This document shows, piece after piece, positions 36,340-46,594 of a stretch of DNA of 64,000 nt; position 1 is the first letter of the stretch; the number at the start of each line of letters is the position of its first letter. The translations under genes were made by a program, and so were the position numbers. The notes beneath the pieces are model-generated. The model searched no databases. It was not told the origin of the DNA and saw only the letters and a list, made by a program, of their open reading frames with translations. Origin of the DNA: Chloroflexota bacterium (GTDB taxonomy: Bacteria > Chloroflexota > UBA11872 > UBA12225 > JAJDUF01); contig JAJDUF010000010.1 of the NCBI GenBank assembly GCA_022826725.1, positions 310,001-374,000 of the forward strand. The letters run 5' to 3'.

Positions 36340-39137
36340 AGCGCGAGCAAGACGAGCAAGCTCAGGGACGTGTAGCCGGCGAGCCAACGACCGCCGGGCC
36401 CGGGCCGCAGCAAGGCCAGCAGGCGGGCCACGCTAACGATGAGCACGACCCACAGCAGAAGCACGACGGCCACACCGATCACCAGCACCGGCGGGTGCGA
36501 TGCGAAATGGTCGTAGAGCCGCGCCGGCCACAGGTCGAGGCCCATACCGTGCTCGGGATGCGGCGGTTGCACGGTTAGCCCCCACCACCGCCACGGCGGG
36601 GAGGCGAGTGCGCGCTCCAGCAAGTCCGGGCGGTTCTGGAAGACGGCCCCCACCACATCGGCACCTAGAAACCAGAGATGACCGAGCAGGGGCGTAAACG
36701 GCAAGCCGTACAGCAGCGGCGTCTCGGAAATGTCTAGCTCGCGCGTGTCCAGATTGACCCGATCTCCACCACCATAATCCTCGACATAGGCGGGCAGCTT
36801 GGCCCGATCGCTCCGATCTTCATTCCAGCCGAGCAAGACGTAGCCGTCCCGACCGTAGCGGTCCGACCACTGCGCGGGCGGTTTAGTATCGAACACGGGC
36901 GCCGCCTCCCAATTACTGCCATCGTATGGATCGAAGGCCAGCGCGGAGAGGACCGCCGTATCCGGTCCGGCGCTCTGTACGTAGATTTCCACTGGCGTTA
37001 GTGGGGCCGCCTCGACCGGATACTGCAGCCATACCCCGGCGCTGAAGTCGCGTTCCAACTGGCTCTGGCGCCAGCCGCGGGCGTCCTTGACGAGAATGAT
37101 CTGCCGTCGGTCGCGCCGGTCCCAATCCACCGCGTAGAGTGAGAGCCGAAACGCCACCGGCTCGGCAACCGCAACGCTGATAGTCAGGGGTGACTGCGTG
37201 CTCAACACCACGTTGCCATCCGGCGTCGTGTGTGGAACGGGCGCGTCGGGCGGTTCGCTGTAGGCGTACCCCAGGCGGCGCTCGCCGGTTTCCGGGGCGC
37301 GCAGCGCCCGCACCAACCCCGGACCACCCAACTCCTCCCAGTAGTCACGTCCTCCATAGGCAGTGCCGTGCTCGTCGAGCTGCGGCAATATGTGGTCGCG
37401 GAACATAATCGGGTACAGGTTGGGATGCTTAGTGACTCCTATGACCTGTACTGCACAGGAAAGCGCCAGCAGCAGGCCGCAGCCGGCGCGGAGCAGGAGG
37501 CGCGAGCCGCCGCGGCTCACGAGGGACTGGGCCACCGGCGCCGCCGTCACGGCCAGGAAGGGCACGATCATCACGAGGTAGCGTGGTCCCCACCCGCCGC
37601 CGTGCCAGACACTTTTCATGCTATACACCAGGACAAAGAGCCATGGTGCCACGAGAAAGAGCAGCGCCTCCGTCCGATGGCGGCGCCAGAATGCGGGCAT
37701 CCCCAGCACCGCCAGAATCAACACCGGGGCGTAGAGAAAGAGGCTCTTGCCAGAGCTGAAGAGTAGCCCCCGCAGTCCGATCCAGAGGGGCAGACTGAGC
37801 CAGCCGCGTTGCAGCCCGCCGAGCCATTCCCCCAGGACGATGGGTACACGCCCGGCTACGGCAATCATCGCCAGCAGCCCGAGCAGGCCCAGCAGCGCCA
37901 ACGTCAGCACGAGCGCTAGCGCCACGCGCCGCTCGTGTCGCTCTGCGGCCGGTCGCAAGCCGAGCCACACGGCTTGCAGCACGATCAGCGGAATAATGAT
38001 CGCCGACGTGTACTTTGCCCCCACGGCTAGGACGAACAAGGTACCCGCGGCGATCCCCAGCCCAAGTGCCCACCGCGGGTACCGACGCGCGGCATAGATA
38101 GCTGTCGTGCCCGCTACCAGAAAGACGGCGGCCGTTGGCTCGGAGAAGTCATACGTTGCATAGGGCCAGGCAAGCGTCCCCAGCCCAAACCCCAGTGCCA
38201 CACACACCGCCGCTCCGACGCTGTAGCCCAGCAACACGACCAGTGCCAACAACAGCACGGCCGTCGTCGCGGTTGCAAACCCGTTCAGCAGCGAGTAGCC
38301 CAGACGCTCGAAAAAGGCGGGGGTCTGGTCGGCGCTACCCAGGCGCGGCCCGCCGGGCACAGTGACCCATGCGCCGCTGCGGCCATCCTGCAGCGCCACG
38401 ACGCGCATGAACAGCACTGCATTACCAACGCTAGGCAGCGTAGCCGGATGGAGCACCACACTCACCGTCGGCACCGCTGGTTCGACGGGGATCGTGACTC
38501 CATAGAGATTGGCCTCCGGCACACCGTCCCAGTGGCCGACCAGCGGAGCGCGGCGATGCAGCGCGCGCGCGGCCTCACCTGGCCGGTCGTAGGCCCACTC
38601 GGCGGTGTGGAGTCCGGCGCGTACCGGTATCCGGGTTAGACGTCCCTCTCCGCCCACCAGCTGGACCTCGGCGACGGCCGTGCCCTGAGCAATGCGCGTG
38701 CCCAACGCGAGGTAGGAAACGACCCACAGCTGCGTCACCGATACCGACTGGGGGAGGTCAATCCGAATGGGCACGGCGGCGCTGTCGAGGGGTAACGGAG
38801 GCCACTCGCGGAGTAGGTGTAGCTGACCATCGAGGTAGAGACCGTCGCGCGGGGGCGCAGCCACGCCGACCGCGTGACCAAGCCGGAGCAGCGGCTGGCC
38901 GAGCAGCGGCATCACAATGCCCCAGCGAGCAAAGTTCCGCCGAAACTCTCCGAGGTAGCTCCGGTCCGGGTCGAAGGCGATAGAGCGCGCCATCTCGTAG
39001 CCGAACCGGCCGTCCACGCTGTACCCCTCGCCACCGCCGGTCAGCATATAGGCGGAAAGCAAGATACAGAAGACGAGGCCGGCGGCCGTCGTCGCCGCGA
39101 CGGATCGGCGGCCAGCAGGCGCGAGGCTCCGAGTCAC
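36312..39137 (-). CDS. large multi-pass membrane protein, glycosyltransferase-like (paralog A)
   Basis: Similar in order and motifs to 39252..42086. Confidence 0.75.
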   Translation of the reverse strand: MTRSLAPAGRRSVAATTAAGLVFCILLSAYMLTGGGEGYSVDGRFGYEMARSIAFDPDRSYLGEFRRNFARWGIVMPLLGQPLLRLGHAVGVAAPPRDGLYLDGQLHLLREWPPLPLDSAAVPIRIDLPQSVSVTQLWVVSYLALGTRIAQGTAVAEVQLVGGEGRLTRIPVRAGLHTAEWAYDRPGEAARALHRRAPLVGHWDGVPEANLYGVTIPVEPAVPTVSVVLHPATLPSVGNAVLFMRVVALQDGRSGAWVTVPGGPRLGSADQTPAFFERLGYSLLNGFATATTAVLLLALVVLLGYSVGAAVCVALGFGLGTLAWPYATYDFSEPTAAVFLVAGTTAIYAARRYPRWALGLGIAAGTLFVLAVGAKYTSAIIIPLIVLQAVWLGLRPAAERHERRVALALVLTLALLGLLGLLAMIAVAGRVPIVLGEWLGGLQRGWLSLPLWIGLRGLLFSSGKSLFLYAPVLILAVLGMPAFWRRHRTEALLFLVAPWLFVLVYSMKSVWHGGGWGPRYLVMIVPFLAVTAAPVAQSLVSRGGSRLLLRAGCGLLLALSCAVQVIGVTKHPNLYPIMFRDHILPQLDEHGTAYGGRDYWEELGGPGLVRALRAPETGERRLGYAYSEPPDAPVPHTTPDGNVVLSTQSPLTISVAVAEPVAFRLSLYAVDWDRRDRRQIILVKDARGWRQSQLERDFSAGVWLQYPVEAAPLTPVEIYVQSAGPDTAVLSALAFDPYDGSNWEAAPVFDTKPPAQWSDRYGRDGYVLLGWNEDRSDRAKLPAYVEDYGGGDRVNLDTRELDISETPLLYGLPFTPLLGHLWFLGADVVGAVFQNRPDLLERALASPPWRWWGLTVQPPHPEHGMGLDLWPARLYDHFASHPPVLVIGVAVVLLLWVVLIVSVARLLALLRPGPGGRWLAGYTSLSLLVLLALYAVAAVRT

Positions 39138-39251
39138 TTTAGATCAATCCCGGTGCAAGCCGGAATCAAGTACCTTAAGGGTGCCACTTCCGAACTTCCT
39201 GGCCATAGAGCACATAGCGAGCGCAGGATAGGGTGCAGCCTCACTCTCTTC

Positions 39252-42086
39252 CTATCCCCACCGGAACTGGGCGACGTTGTAGGCTGTCAACGCCAGCGCC
39301 AAACCGCATACGATGAGCCACGGCGGCCAGCCATGTAGCCAGCCACGCCAGCCACGCGCCGGTGACGCGGCCCTCAGCGCGCGCAGGAGGCCGAGCGCCG
39401 CCAGGACCAGTCCCCCTTCGATAACGACCAACAGGGTAATCACGGCCGCAAGCAGCCTATCGTGCGAGCCGTAGTCGCCGTAGAGTCGGGCCGGCCAGAG
39501 GTCCAGGCCGAGACCGAACTCAGGGTGCGACAGTTGCAGGTTCAGTCCCCACCATCGCCACGGGGGCGCCGCCAGGACCTGCTCCAGCTGGTCCTGGCGG
39601 CCGGGCCAGATAATCCGCACCGCATCCGCGCTCAACAGCCAAGCATGGTTGAGCAAGGGACTGAACGGTGGCGCGTAGAGCAGGCCGGCCTCCGCCACGC
39701 TCCCCTCGGTCGTGACGATATTGACGCGCTCACCACCGCTGTACCCCGCGATATAGGGTGGGAGCTGCACCGCGTCCGAGTGGTCGCCGCGCCAGGCGAA
39801 TAGCACAAACCCCTCGCGGCCGTAGCGGTCACGCCAGCGCCCCTGAGTGGCCTGGTCGGTCTTGGGTACTTCGGTCCACCGACCGTCCACCGGCAACGGA
39901 TCGAAGGTCAGGGCCGACAGTACCGCAACGTCGTGTCCTTCCTGGATGACGGTGATCTCGACCGGCTGCTCCGGGCTACCTTCCACTTGCCAGCCTAGCC
40001 ACACACCCTCCTCGAACGGATCATGCTGGCGGTAACGCCGCTCGCCTCGGCTATCACGGAGCACAATCGTCTGCTGTCGGCTTTGGCGGTTGAAATCAAC
40101 GGCATAGAGCGAGAGCCAGGTGGTGCGCCGCTCGCGGAAGGCGATCTGCATGTCGAGTTGACCGACCCCATAAAGGTACCCAATGTCGCGAGCCGGCGTA
40201 TCGGTCCGTGGCTCGAACGGGGTTTGCGGCGCTCGGCGCAACCCCGGTCCGTCTAGGAACTCCAGGTAGTCCCGCCCGCCCAGCGACGCCCCGGCATCCG
40301 GGAGCCGTGGATACAGGTGCTGGCGGTACATCGAGGCGAATAGGTTGAAGTCCTTGGCCACACCGAGCACCTGGGCGAGCACCGCCAGCAGGAGAAAGGA
40401 CAGCAGCAGCCGCGGCACGTGCCGCCACGCCGCGGCCAGCAGCGGCGCCGCGACGATAGCGAGAAACGGCAGCATGGGGACCATGTACCGCGGTCCCCAG
40501 CCGCCGCCGTCCCAGACGCGCTTGAGGCTGTAGATGGTGATAAAGAGCACCGGCACGACGACATAGAGGGCACCACGCCAGCCGTGCCGCCGAACGAATA
40601 GCGGGATACTCACCAGACCAAGGATCAGGAAGGGCGAGTAGAGGAACAGACTCTTCCCCGGGCTGAAGACCAGACCGCGAAAACCGATCCAGGGTGGTAG
40701 TCCCAACCAGCCCCGTTGTAGTCCACCAATGAACTCTGTCAGCAGTACGGGGGGGCCACCGGCAACGACCACCGAGGCGGCGAGAGCAACGATACCCAGC
40801 GCGAGGACCGGGAGCAGGAATGCGCCGAGCAGGCGAACGGCCGCGCCGAGGCGCCGACCGCTCGGCAGCCCCATAGCGAGCAGCAGTCCCTGCATAAGCA
40901 GCAGGGGGACGAAGCATGCGGTGACGTATTTGGTAGCGATGGCGGCGACGCAGCTCACCCCGGCCAGCCCTGCAAGCAGGACCGACGACGACAGGAGCGG
41001 CGGTGGATTCCCGCTCTCGCGGGAATGACGGGTCGCGGGAGGGCGCCAGGCCAAGGTCAGCAGCAAGGTGGCCAGCAAGACAAAGGCCGTCGCCGGTGGT
41101 TCGGTGAAATCCAACTTCGCGTAGGGCCAGGCCATCGTGCCTAGTCCGTAGCCCAATGCCGTCAAGACGGCCACCGGGGCCGCGTAACCAAGCGTCCGCA
41201 CGAGCGCATACACCAGCGCTCCGGCGGCGGCGGTCGCCAGCGCCGGCAGCACGGCATAGGCCAGACGCAGAAAGACGTCGCGATTTTCACGCTGCGACCA
41301 AATCCGCTCACCGTTGCGGACATCAATGACCGTCCCGGTCGTCGCATCGCGCACCGCCAGGCTCATCACGTGCAAGGTGCCGACGCTGCCGGTGAAGGCC
41401 ACACTCAGGCCGGTGCGGGGCACGGCCGGGGAAACCGGGAGCACCGAGTAGTAGTAGCGGCCCAGTGGTTGCCCGATCCACTGCCCCGCGATTGGCGCTT
41501 GGGTATGTGCCACGCGCTGGCGCACGTCCGGGCGCTCCCAAGCCCACTCGGCGGTATCTCGACCAGCTTGGAGCGCCAGCTCTGTTATGGGTTGCTCCAC
41601 TCCCGTGAGCCGCACGGACGCGACCGATGCACCGTCCGGCACTGCTGCCGCATTGGACAGGAACGAGATCAGGTGAACTTCGGAGACACTGACCGTTTGG
41701 GGCAGTGGCACCTCGAACGACTGCTGCCGGTCGCCGCCGTTGGGCGGACCGACCACCGGCCACACCTCCAAGCGGTAGTGATGCCCATTGACGACCAGTT
41801 CATCGCGCTGCGGCGCCTGTCGGGCGATCAGCTCGCCGGTCAGCACAAGCGGCTGGGCCAGCACCGGCGCCATCATGCCCCAGCGGATGAAGCCGCTGCG
41901 GAAACGGTGAAAGTAGCTATGCGAGGGGTCCAGTAGCAGCGATTTCGCCATCTCAAAGCCGAAATGGCCGTCGGCAGAATACGCGCTGCCGCCGAGAGAC
42001 AGCAGATAGACACACAACAGGAGCAGAAAGATCCACCCGGCAATACGGGGCGGCGGCACGACGGCGCGATCCTGTACGGGTGCCAA
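39252..42086 (-). CDS. large multi-pass membrane protein, glycosyltransferase-like (paralog B)
   Basis: Shares SYFHRFRSGFIRWGMMAP/LAMVGARFGEW-type blocks, GGGWGPRYMVPMLPFLA and APPWRWWGLNLQLSHPEFGLGLDLWPARLY with paralog A. Confidence 0.75.
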   Translation of the reverse strand: MAPVQDRAVVPPPRIAGWIFLLLLCVYLLSLGGSAYSADGHFGFEMAKSLLLDPSHSYFHRFRSGFIRWGMMAPVLAQPLVLTGELIARQAPQRDELVVNGHHYRLEVWPVVGPPNGGDRQQSFEVPLPQTVSVSEVHLISFLSNAAAVPDGASVASVRLTGVEQPITELALQAGRDTAEWAWERPDVRQRVAHTQAPIAGQWIGQPLGRYYYSVLPVSPAVPRTGLSVAFTGSVGTLHVMSLAVRDATTGTVIDVRNGERIWSQRENRDVFLRLAYAVLPALATAAAGALVYALVRTLGYAAPVAVLTALGYGLGTMAWPYAKLDFTEPPATAFVLLATLLLTLAWRPPATRHSRESGNPPPLLSSSVLLAGLAGVSCVAAIATKYVTACFVPLLLMQGLLLAMGLPSGRRLGAAVRLLGAFLLPVLALGIVALAASVVVAGGPPVLLTEFIGGLQRGWLGLPPWIGFRGLVFSPGKSLFLYSPFLILGLVSIPLFVRRHGWRGALYVVVPVLFITIYSLKRVWDGGGWGPRYMVPMLPFLAIVAAPLLAAAWRHVPRLLLSFLLLAVLAQVLGVAKDFNLFASMYRQHLYPRLPDAGASLGGRDYLEFLDGPGLRRAPQTPFEPRTDTPARDIGYLYGVGQLDMQIAFRERRTTWLSLYAVDFNRQSRQQTIVLRDSRGERRYRQHDPFEEGVWLGWQVEGSPEQPVEITVIQEGHDVAVLSALTFDPLPVDGRWTEVPKTDQATQGRWRDRYGREGFVLFAWRGDHSDAVQLPPYIAGYSGGERVNIVTTEGSVAEAGLLYAPPFSPLLNHAWLLSADAVRIIWPGRQDQLEQVLAAPPWRWWGLNLQLSHPEFGLGLDLWPARLYGDYGSHDRLLAAVITLLVVIEGGLVLAALGLLRALRAASPARGWRGWLHGWPPWLIVCGLALALTAYNVAQFRWG
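41005..41032. repeat. REP-like palindrome inside paralog B
   Basis: GGATTCCCGCTCTCGCGGGAATGACGGG; translated RHSRESGNPPP. Confidence 0.8.
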
Positions 42087-42432
42087 CCTATCCTTACGCT
42101 CCAGGCGTTGTCAGCGAGCCGGGCGAGCGGCCCGCTACGTGGCAATTGGGCTGGATGACACAAGGGTAGCCGATGTAGCAAGCGTCTGCTGAGACGGGTA
42201 CTGCGAGCCGCCCCATCGCCGCATATCGCAGCCGCCATACTATCTCGGCCGTTGTACGGGTGGCAGCAACTTGCGCCCTCAAGAGGCCGCTCGTGAGGGC
42301 TGGGCAGTGGGCAATGAGTCGGGAGGGCACCCTGTGGGGCTTCTGCATCAGCGGTTGCCCGGTCCGTTCCTGGGCACAGCAGGGGTGTGCCGACAACACC
42401 TGCCGTGCTGAGACCGAAACTAGAGGGAGAAC

Positions 42433-43395
42433 ATGGCAGCAACCGCAGGTGATCGTATCCGCATCATCGCCGGGACGGCCGGGCGCGACCTCGGCCAGGC
42501 CATCTGTGCCGAGCTAGGCCGGCCGTTGAGCGAATCGTTCACGACAAAGTACTACAATGGCTGCACTTACGTGCAGGTCCGGGAGAATGTCCGGGAAGCC
42601 GACGTGTTCGTGGTGCAGTCGTCCACCGAACCCGTCAACGACCACTTGATGGAGTTGCTGATGCTGATTGACGCCTGCAAGGGTGCTTCCGCCCAGCGGG
42701 TTACGGCAGTGCTTCCCATTTATCCCTACCAGCAATCGGACTGGAAGGACCAGCCCCGCATCGCCATCACCGCCCGCCTTGTGGCCGATCTACTCCTCGC
42801 CGCCGGCGCCGACCGGGTCTTGACGATTGACCTCCACGCCGCGCAGATTCAGGGGTTCATGTCCTGTCCCTGCGACAACCTGACGGCGCTCCCGCTCGTC
42901 GCGGCGGCGTTCCGCGAACAGGGTCTGGACATGAGCCAAGTCGTCGCCGTGGCCACGGACGTCGGCCGTGCCAAGCTGGTCCGGCGCTACGCCCGCCGGC
43001 TCGACTTGCCGCTGGCCATTATTGACAAGGAACGGCTCGACGAACGCACAGTCCGCGCCCTGCACGTGATCGGCGACGTCGGGGGCAAAGATGCCATTCT
43101 CTTCGACGACATCATCGGCACCGGTGGCTCACTGGTCAGCGCCGCCAATCTGCTGCGCGAGCACGGCGCCCGGCGCATCTTCGCCGGCGCGGTCCATGCC
43201 GTACTGGCCGCCGGCGCCGTCGAGCGGCTGGAGTCTTCGGTCTTCGAGGGCATTGTCATCACCGATACCGTGCCGAGCCGGCACAAGCTCAAGGGCATGA
43301 CCTCGTTCAAGGTCCTCTCGGTAGCACCACTCCTGGCCGAGGCCATCCGCCGCATCCATATCGGCGAGTCGGTCAGCGCCCTGTTCGACGACTAG
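42433..43395 (+). CDS. prs: ribose-phosphate pyrophosphokinase
   Basis: FVVQSSTEPVNDHLMELLMLIDA, DLHAAQIQGF, DDIIGTGGSLVSAANLL PRPP motif. Confidence 0.95.
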   Translation: MAATAGDRIRIIAGTAGRDLGQAICAELGRPLSESFTTKYYNGCTYVQVRENVREADVFVVQSSTEPVNDHLMELLMLIDACKGASAQRVTAVLPIYPYQQSDWKDQPRIAITARLVADLLLAAGADRVLTIDLHAAQIQGFMSCPCDNLTALPLVAAAFREQGLDMSQVVAVATDVGRAKLVRRYARRLDLPLAIIDKERLDERTVRALHVIGDVGGKDAILFDDIIGTGGSLVSAANLLREHGARRIFAGAVHAVLAAGAVERLESSVFEGIVITDTVPSRHKLKGMTSFKVLSVAPLLAEAIRRIHIGESVSALFDD

Positions 43396-43406
43396 GGGGC
43401 TGTGCC

Positions 43407-44378
43407 TCAACACTGCGCCGGAGCGACTGCTAGGTACGCTCGATAGGCGGCGGCGAGGTCGAACGACCGCGCATCGCCCTCGTGGAGCAGAATCCGCCAG
43501 CGTTGCACCAGTCGGTCGCCGGCGGCAATGTGCAGCTCTTCCAGAAGAGTAGGGTTGGAGAAGAGCGCACCGTAGGCGCGAGCGAAGAAGGCCGTCGGAG
43601 GATTGTCGGGGTGGTGCATGATCGTCACCCCCACGGCCGCGCCGGCCACCTCGCCGCTGTAATCGCACCAGTCGGCCACCTGCCCCATGCAGCCGGCCTC
43701 ACCGCGCTGGCCGTTGCTGTTGAGCAGCCGACCACCGTCCTCCTCGTCCATGCTGTCCGCCACGCGCAGGCCGAGGTACGCATGGGTGTCCCGTTCGAGG
43801 GTGATCGGCCCGGCACTCGCCACCAACTCCGAGGTCAGGTCAATGGCGTGAGCGTGTCCCCCGTGCCGGGCGGCGCGGACAATCACGTCGCGTCGCTCGG
43901 TGAGCAGCGCCGCCCCATCGTGTCGTACCCACCGATTGCGCGTGCGTAGCGCCACGGCCGTGCCGTCGTCGAGCACCTCCGGCGTCGCGGATTCCAGCAC
44001 GATGTGGCCCAGATTGGGCCGCTGTGGGTTGTTGTCGTGAAAGACGTTGATACCGTTGACCCGCGCGTGGCCAATCCAGAGCGAGCGATGATGGTTGTAG
44101 CGGTGCGCGCCGGTCGTCGTGAGAGGCCGCCCGCTGGGAGAGTGGACCGGGTGCATGTCCGGCTTGGACTTATAGAAGTCCCCGTACCGGAGGTAGCCCT
44201 TGTTGTAGCCCAGCAGCAAACGCTGATTCCAGAGTACCTTGAACCGATACTCTTCCTCCTGGATGGTCAAGGTCCCCGGCGACCGGTCGGCTCCCCTTGC
44301 TGAGGCCATACCTAGCACAACTCCACCCGGCCGTTCGGGCACCATCGGGACAGCGGATTGTCTTATCGGAGCGGCCAC
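43407..44378 (-). CDS. DUF6807 (PmoA-like) protein
   Basis: KPDMHPVHSPSGRPLTTTGAHRYNHHRSLWIGHARVNGINVFHDN. Confidence 0.75.
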   Translation of the reverse strand: MAAPIRQSAVPMVPERPGGVVLGMASARGADRSPGTLTIQEEEYRFKVLWNQRLLLGYNKGYLRYGDFYKSKPDMHPVHSPSGRPLTTTGAHRYNHHRSLWIGHARVNGINVFHDNNPQRPNLGHIVLESATPEVLDDGTAVALRTRNRWVRHDGAALLTERRDVIVRAARHGGHAHAIDLTSELVASAGPITLERDTHAYLGLRVADSMDEEDGGRLLNSNGQRGEAGCMGQVADWCDYSGEVAGAAVGVTIMHHPDNPPTAFFARAYGALFSNPTLLEELHIAAGDRLVQRWRILLHEGDARSFDLAAAYRAYLAVAPAQC

Positions 44379-44389
44379 ACTTGGCGCAA

Positions 44390-45169
44390 CTATCGTTCCG
44401 TCTGCCGACGGCGCAACTCCGCCTGAAGCTGCCGGATGCGTGCCTCGGCCGCCAGCCGGCCGGCCTGCTCGACGGCGGCCTGCGCTTCAGCCGCCTCCCG
44501 CGCGTCCCACACCTCTTGCCAACTCTCCAGGTAGGTTCCCGTCGCCGGATCGTAGAACCGCGGCCAGCCAGCATCCCAGCACAGACTCAGCTTCAGCAGG
44601 TCGCTGTAGCCCTTTAGAAGACCGTCCGGCGCCACGGTCAACTCAATTGGCTCATACTCCCCACTCACCAGCCGGTCGCCGGCCAGCTTCGCCCCGTGAT
44701 AGTCACTCTCCTCAGTCGGGTGGAAGCGCCAGTATTCCGGCACGCCGATGTGGGCATAGAGGTCTCGCTTCCGGCCCACGTCTTCCCGGCCGGTGCTGGC
44801 CGAGCCGATCTCCAGCACCCAATCCGGCGACTTGCCCACCTCCCAGGGCAGATACAGCTTGCGTTGCCGGATGGCTTGCGTGTCCACCCCAAAGGCCAGG
44901 TACACGTCCGGGGAGACGCGCACATTGAGGTCGCGGGGGTCGTAGCAGATGATCGTGTTGCTACTGAGGAAGGTATCGGGACGCTGGCCAAAGTTGGTGA
45001 ACCGACTGGCAAGCAGGCTGAGGATGGCGTGGATGGGCTGTTCTTGATCCATCGCTTCAGGTTTGAGGACCAGTTTGTGGGGATCGAAGTCGAGGCGAGC
45101 GTAGTCAATCTCGCCCTGCCGTTGGTAGGGCAGCATGGTGATGGCGGGCGTAGGCACTGTGGTCGTCAT
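44390..45169 (-). CDS. Uma2 family endonuclease
   Basis: RVSPDVYLAFG, PDWVLEIGSASTGREDVGRKRDLYAHIGVPEYWRF; ATG at 45169. Confidence 0.9.
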   Translation of the reverse strand: MTTTVPTPAITMLPYQRQGEIDYARLDFDPHKLVLKPEAMDQEQPIHAILSLLASRFTNFGQRPDTFLSSNTIICYDPRDLNVRVSPDVYLAFGVDTQAIRQRKLYLPWEVGKSPDWVLEIGSASTGREDVGRKRDLYAHIGVPEYWRFHPTEESDYHGAKLAGDRLVSGEYEPIELTVAPDGLLKGYSDLLKLSLCWDAGWPRFYDPATGTYLESWQEVWDAREAAEAQAAVEQAGRLAAEARIRQLQAELRRRQTER

Positions 45170-45250
45170 GGTGGGTCTCGGGTAGCGCGTGAGTACCGGG
45201 CGATTATAGTACACCCGCTGCGCGCCGCCGGGGCGTGAGGCAAGGCACCA

Positions 45251-45727
45251 CTATACTGCCAACTCGACCGTCACGCCTAGCTCGTCTTCAATCGCAATAA
45301 GCTCAGTGCTCTGCGGCGATACGTTGCTCTGGACGTTGACGAGCTGGCAGGTGTCGCCTTCGAGGGAACGCGGCTCAATGTGCCATGTGCCGACGTGGAA
45401 GATGACGGCCGTCTGCCCGTTGGTCGTGAAGGCGGCAATTTTGCTTGGATCAAAGCCATCTACCGGCTCGTCGGGCGGCGCCACGAACACCGCAAACGGC
45501 GCACCGCCCAGCGGGATGAACAGCTGCGTGTGGTCGAGGTGACGATTGATGCGGTTGAGGCGCTGCGGAACCCGCTCGACCGTCATGAGACGAGCCGTGA
45601 AGTGTCCCTCCCGCAGGCTCAGGCCGCCCCGTTCGACCGTGACCAAGCGGCCATAGGGAGCGAAATTCTCGGCGGTAATCGGCTGGGCCTGTACCCGAAC
45701 GGTGCGTGCAGTGGTGGTCGTCGCCAT
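45251..45727 (-). CDS. ureidoglycolate lyase (AllA-like) family protein
   Basis: ITAENFAPYGRLV, HTQLFIPLGGAPFAVFVAPP, FHVGTWHIEPRSL. Confidence 0.85.
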   Translation of the reverse strand: MATTTTARTVRVQAQPITAENFAPYGRLVTVERGGLSLREGHFTARLMTVERVPQRLNRINRHLDHTQLFIPLGGAPFAVFVAPPDEPVDGFDPSKIAAFTTNGQTAVIFHVGTWHIEPRSLEGDTCQLVNVQSNVSPQSTELIAIEDELGVTVELAV

Positions 45728-45767
45728 AGTGCAGCCTCCTCCACCAGCATCAGCATACGGCGCCGAA

Positions 45768-46019
45768 TCACTCTGCGTCCGGCCGCCGCAACAGCTTTCC
45801 TTGCCAGTCTACCTCAGTACGCAGCTGTCGCTGCTCTTCCTCCACGTCACCGAGCCGTCGCTCGATCCGCAGCAGCCGTTCGGCGAGATCGTTCGGTAGC
45901 TGCGGTGACTCGCGCCTCGCCAGCAGCCACCGCTGCACGGTCAGGATGGTCAGCCGCCCCAAGTACCCAACGATACCCAAGGCGATTACTGCAAAAAGAA
46001 ATGCTAGGAATATGTCCAC
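45768..46019 (-). CDS. single-TM coiled-coil small protein (pair member 1)
   Basis: N-terminal TM then LPNDLAERLLRIERRLGDVEEEQRQLRTEVDWQGKLLRR. Confidence 0.7.
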   Translation of the reverse strand: MDIFLAFLFAVIALGIVGYLGRLTILTVQRWLLARRESPQLPNDLAERLLRIERRLGDVEEEQRQLRTEVDWQGKLLRRPDAE

Positions 46020-46179
46020 AGGACTCCTCCATGCGTTGCAGTGCGGCGCTGGTCAGCCGGTCGGAGAAACGATGGGCACAGCGAGGCATGAGGCTACGCG
46101 GCCTCGCCCCTTTGACCTGGCAGCGACGCCGCCGGTTTCGCTCGTGTGCCAGGAGGGGGCGGGAAGTGAGGCGAGACGG

Positions 46180-46422
46180 TCACTCCTCCGAGGATTGTTG
46201 CAGCAGCTTCCCCTGCCATTCCAGCTCCGACCGCAGCTGCCGCTGCTCCTCGCTCATCTCGGCAAGCCGCGACTCAAGACGCTCCAGCCGTTCTTGTACG
46301 TCCGTCGGCAAGCTGGCCGCCTGCTGCTTGCGCTCTTCCAGTCTGAGCTTCACATAACGTGGATAAAGTTTCGTGGCAGCGCCTGCAATAATGGCCACGG
46401 CGGCCACCCATACCCATTCCAT
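46180..46422 (-). CDS. single-TM coiled-coil small protein (pair member 2)
   Basis: N-terminal TM then LPTDVQERLERLESRLAEMSEEQRQLRSELEWQGKLLQQ. Confidence 0.7.
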   Translation of the reverse strand: MEWVWVAAVAIIAGAATKLYPRYVKLRLEERKQQAASLPTDVQERLERLESRLAEMSEEQRQLRSELEWQGKLLQQSSEE

Positions 46423-46575
46423 ACGCCTTCCTCCGCCAGAGCATTATGAGCCGCCTTGCCAGCCGCCGCAAGGTGGGAACTTGGACTGCGGCTTGCGGCC
46501 GCCATGGTCGCTGCGCTATGGTTGGGGCAGACCGCGATCAACCCGGTCCGGTCACTCGCACCCTCGCACCTTTAA

Positions 46576-46594
46576 GCCGACCCTGTGAGGCGGC
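46576..46594 (+). promoter_or_regulatory. putative PyrR-binding RNA hairpin upstream of pyrR
   Basis: GCCG-ACCCTGTGAGG-CGGC; loop contains CCnGnGAGG of the PyrR-binding consensus, closed by a 4-bp GCCG/CGGC stem. Confidence 0.65.
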
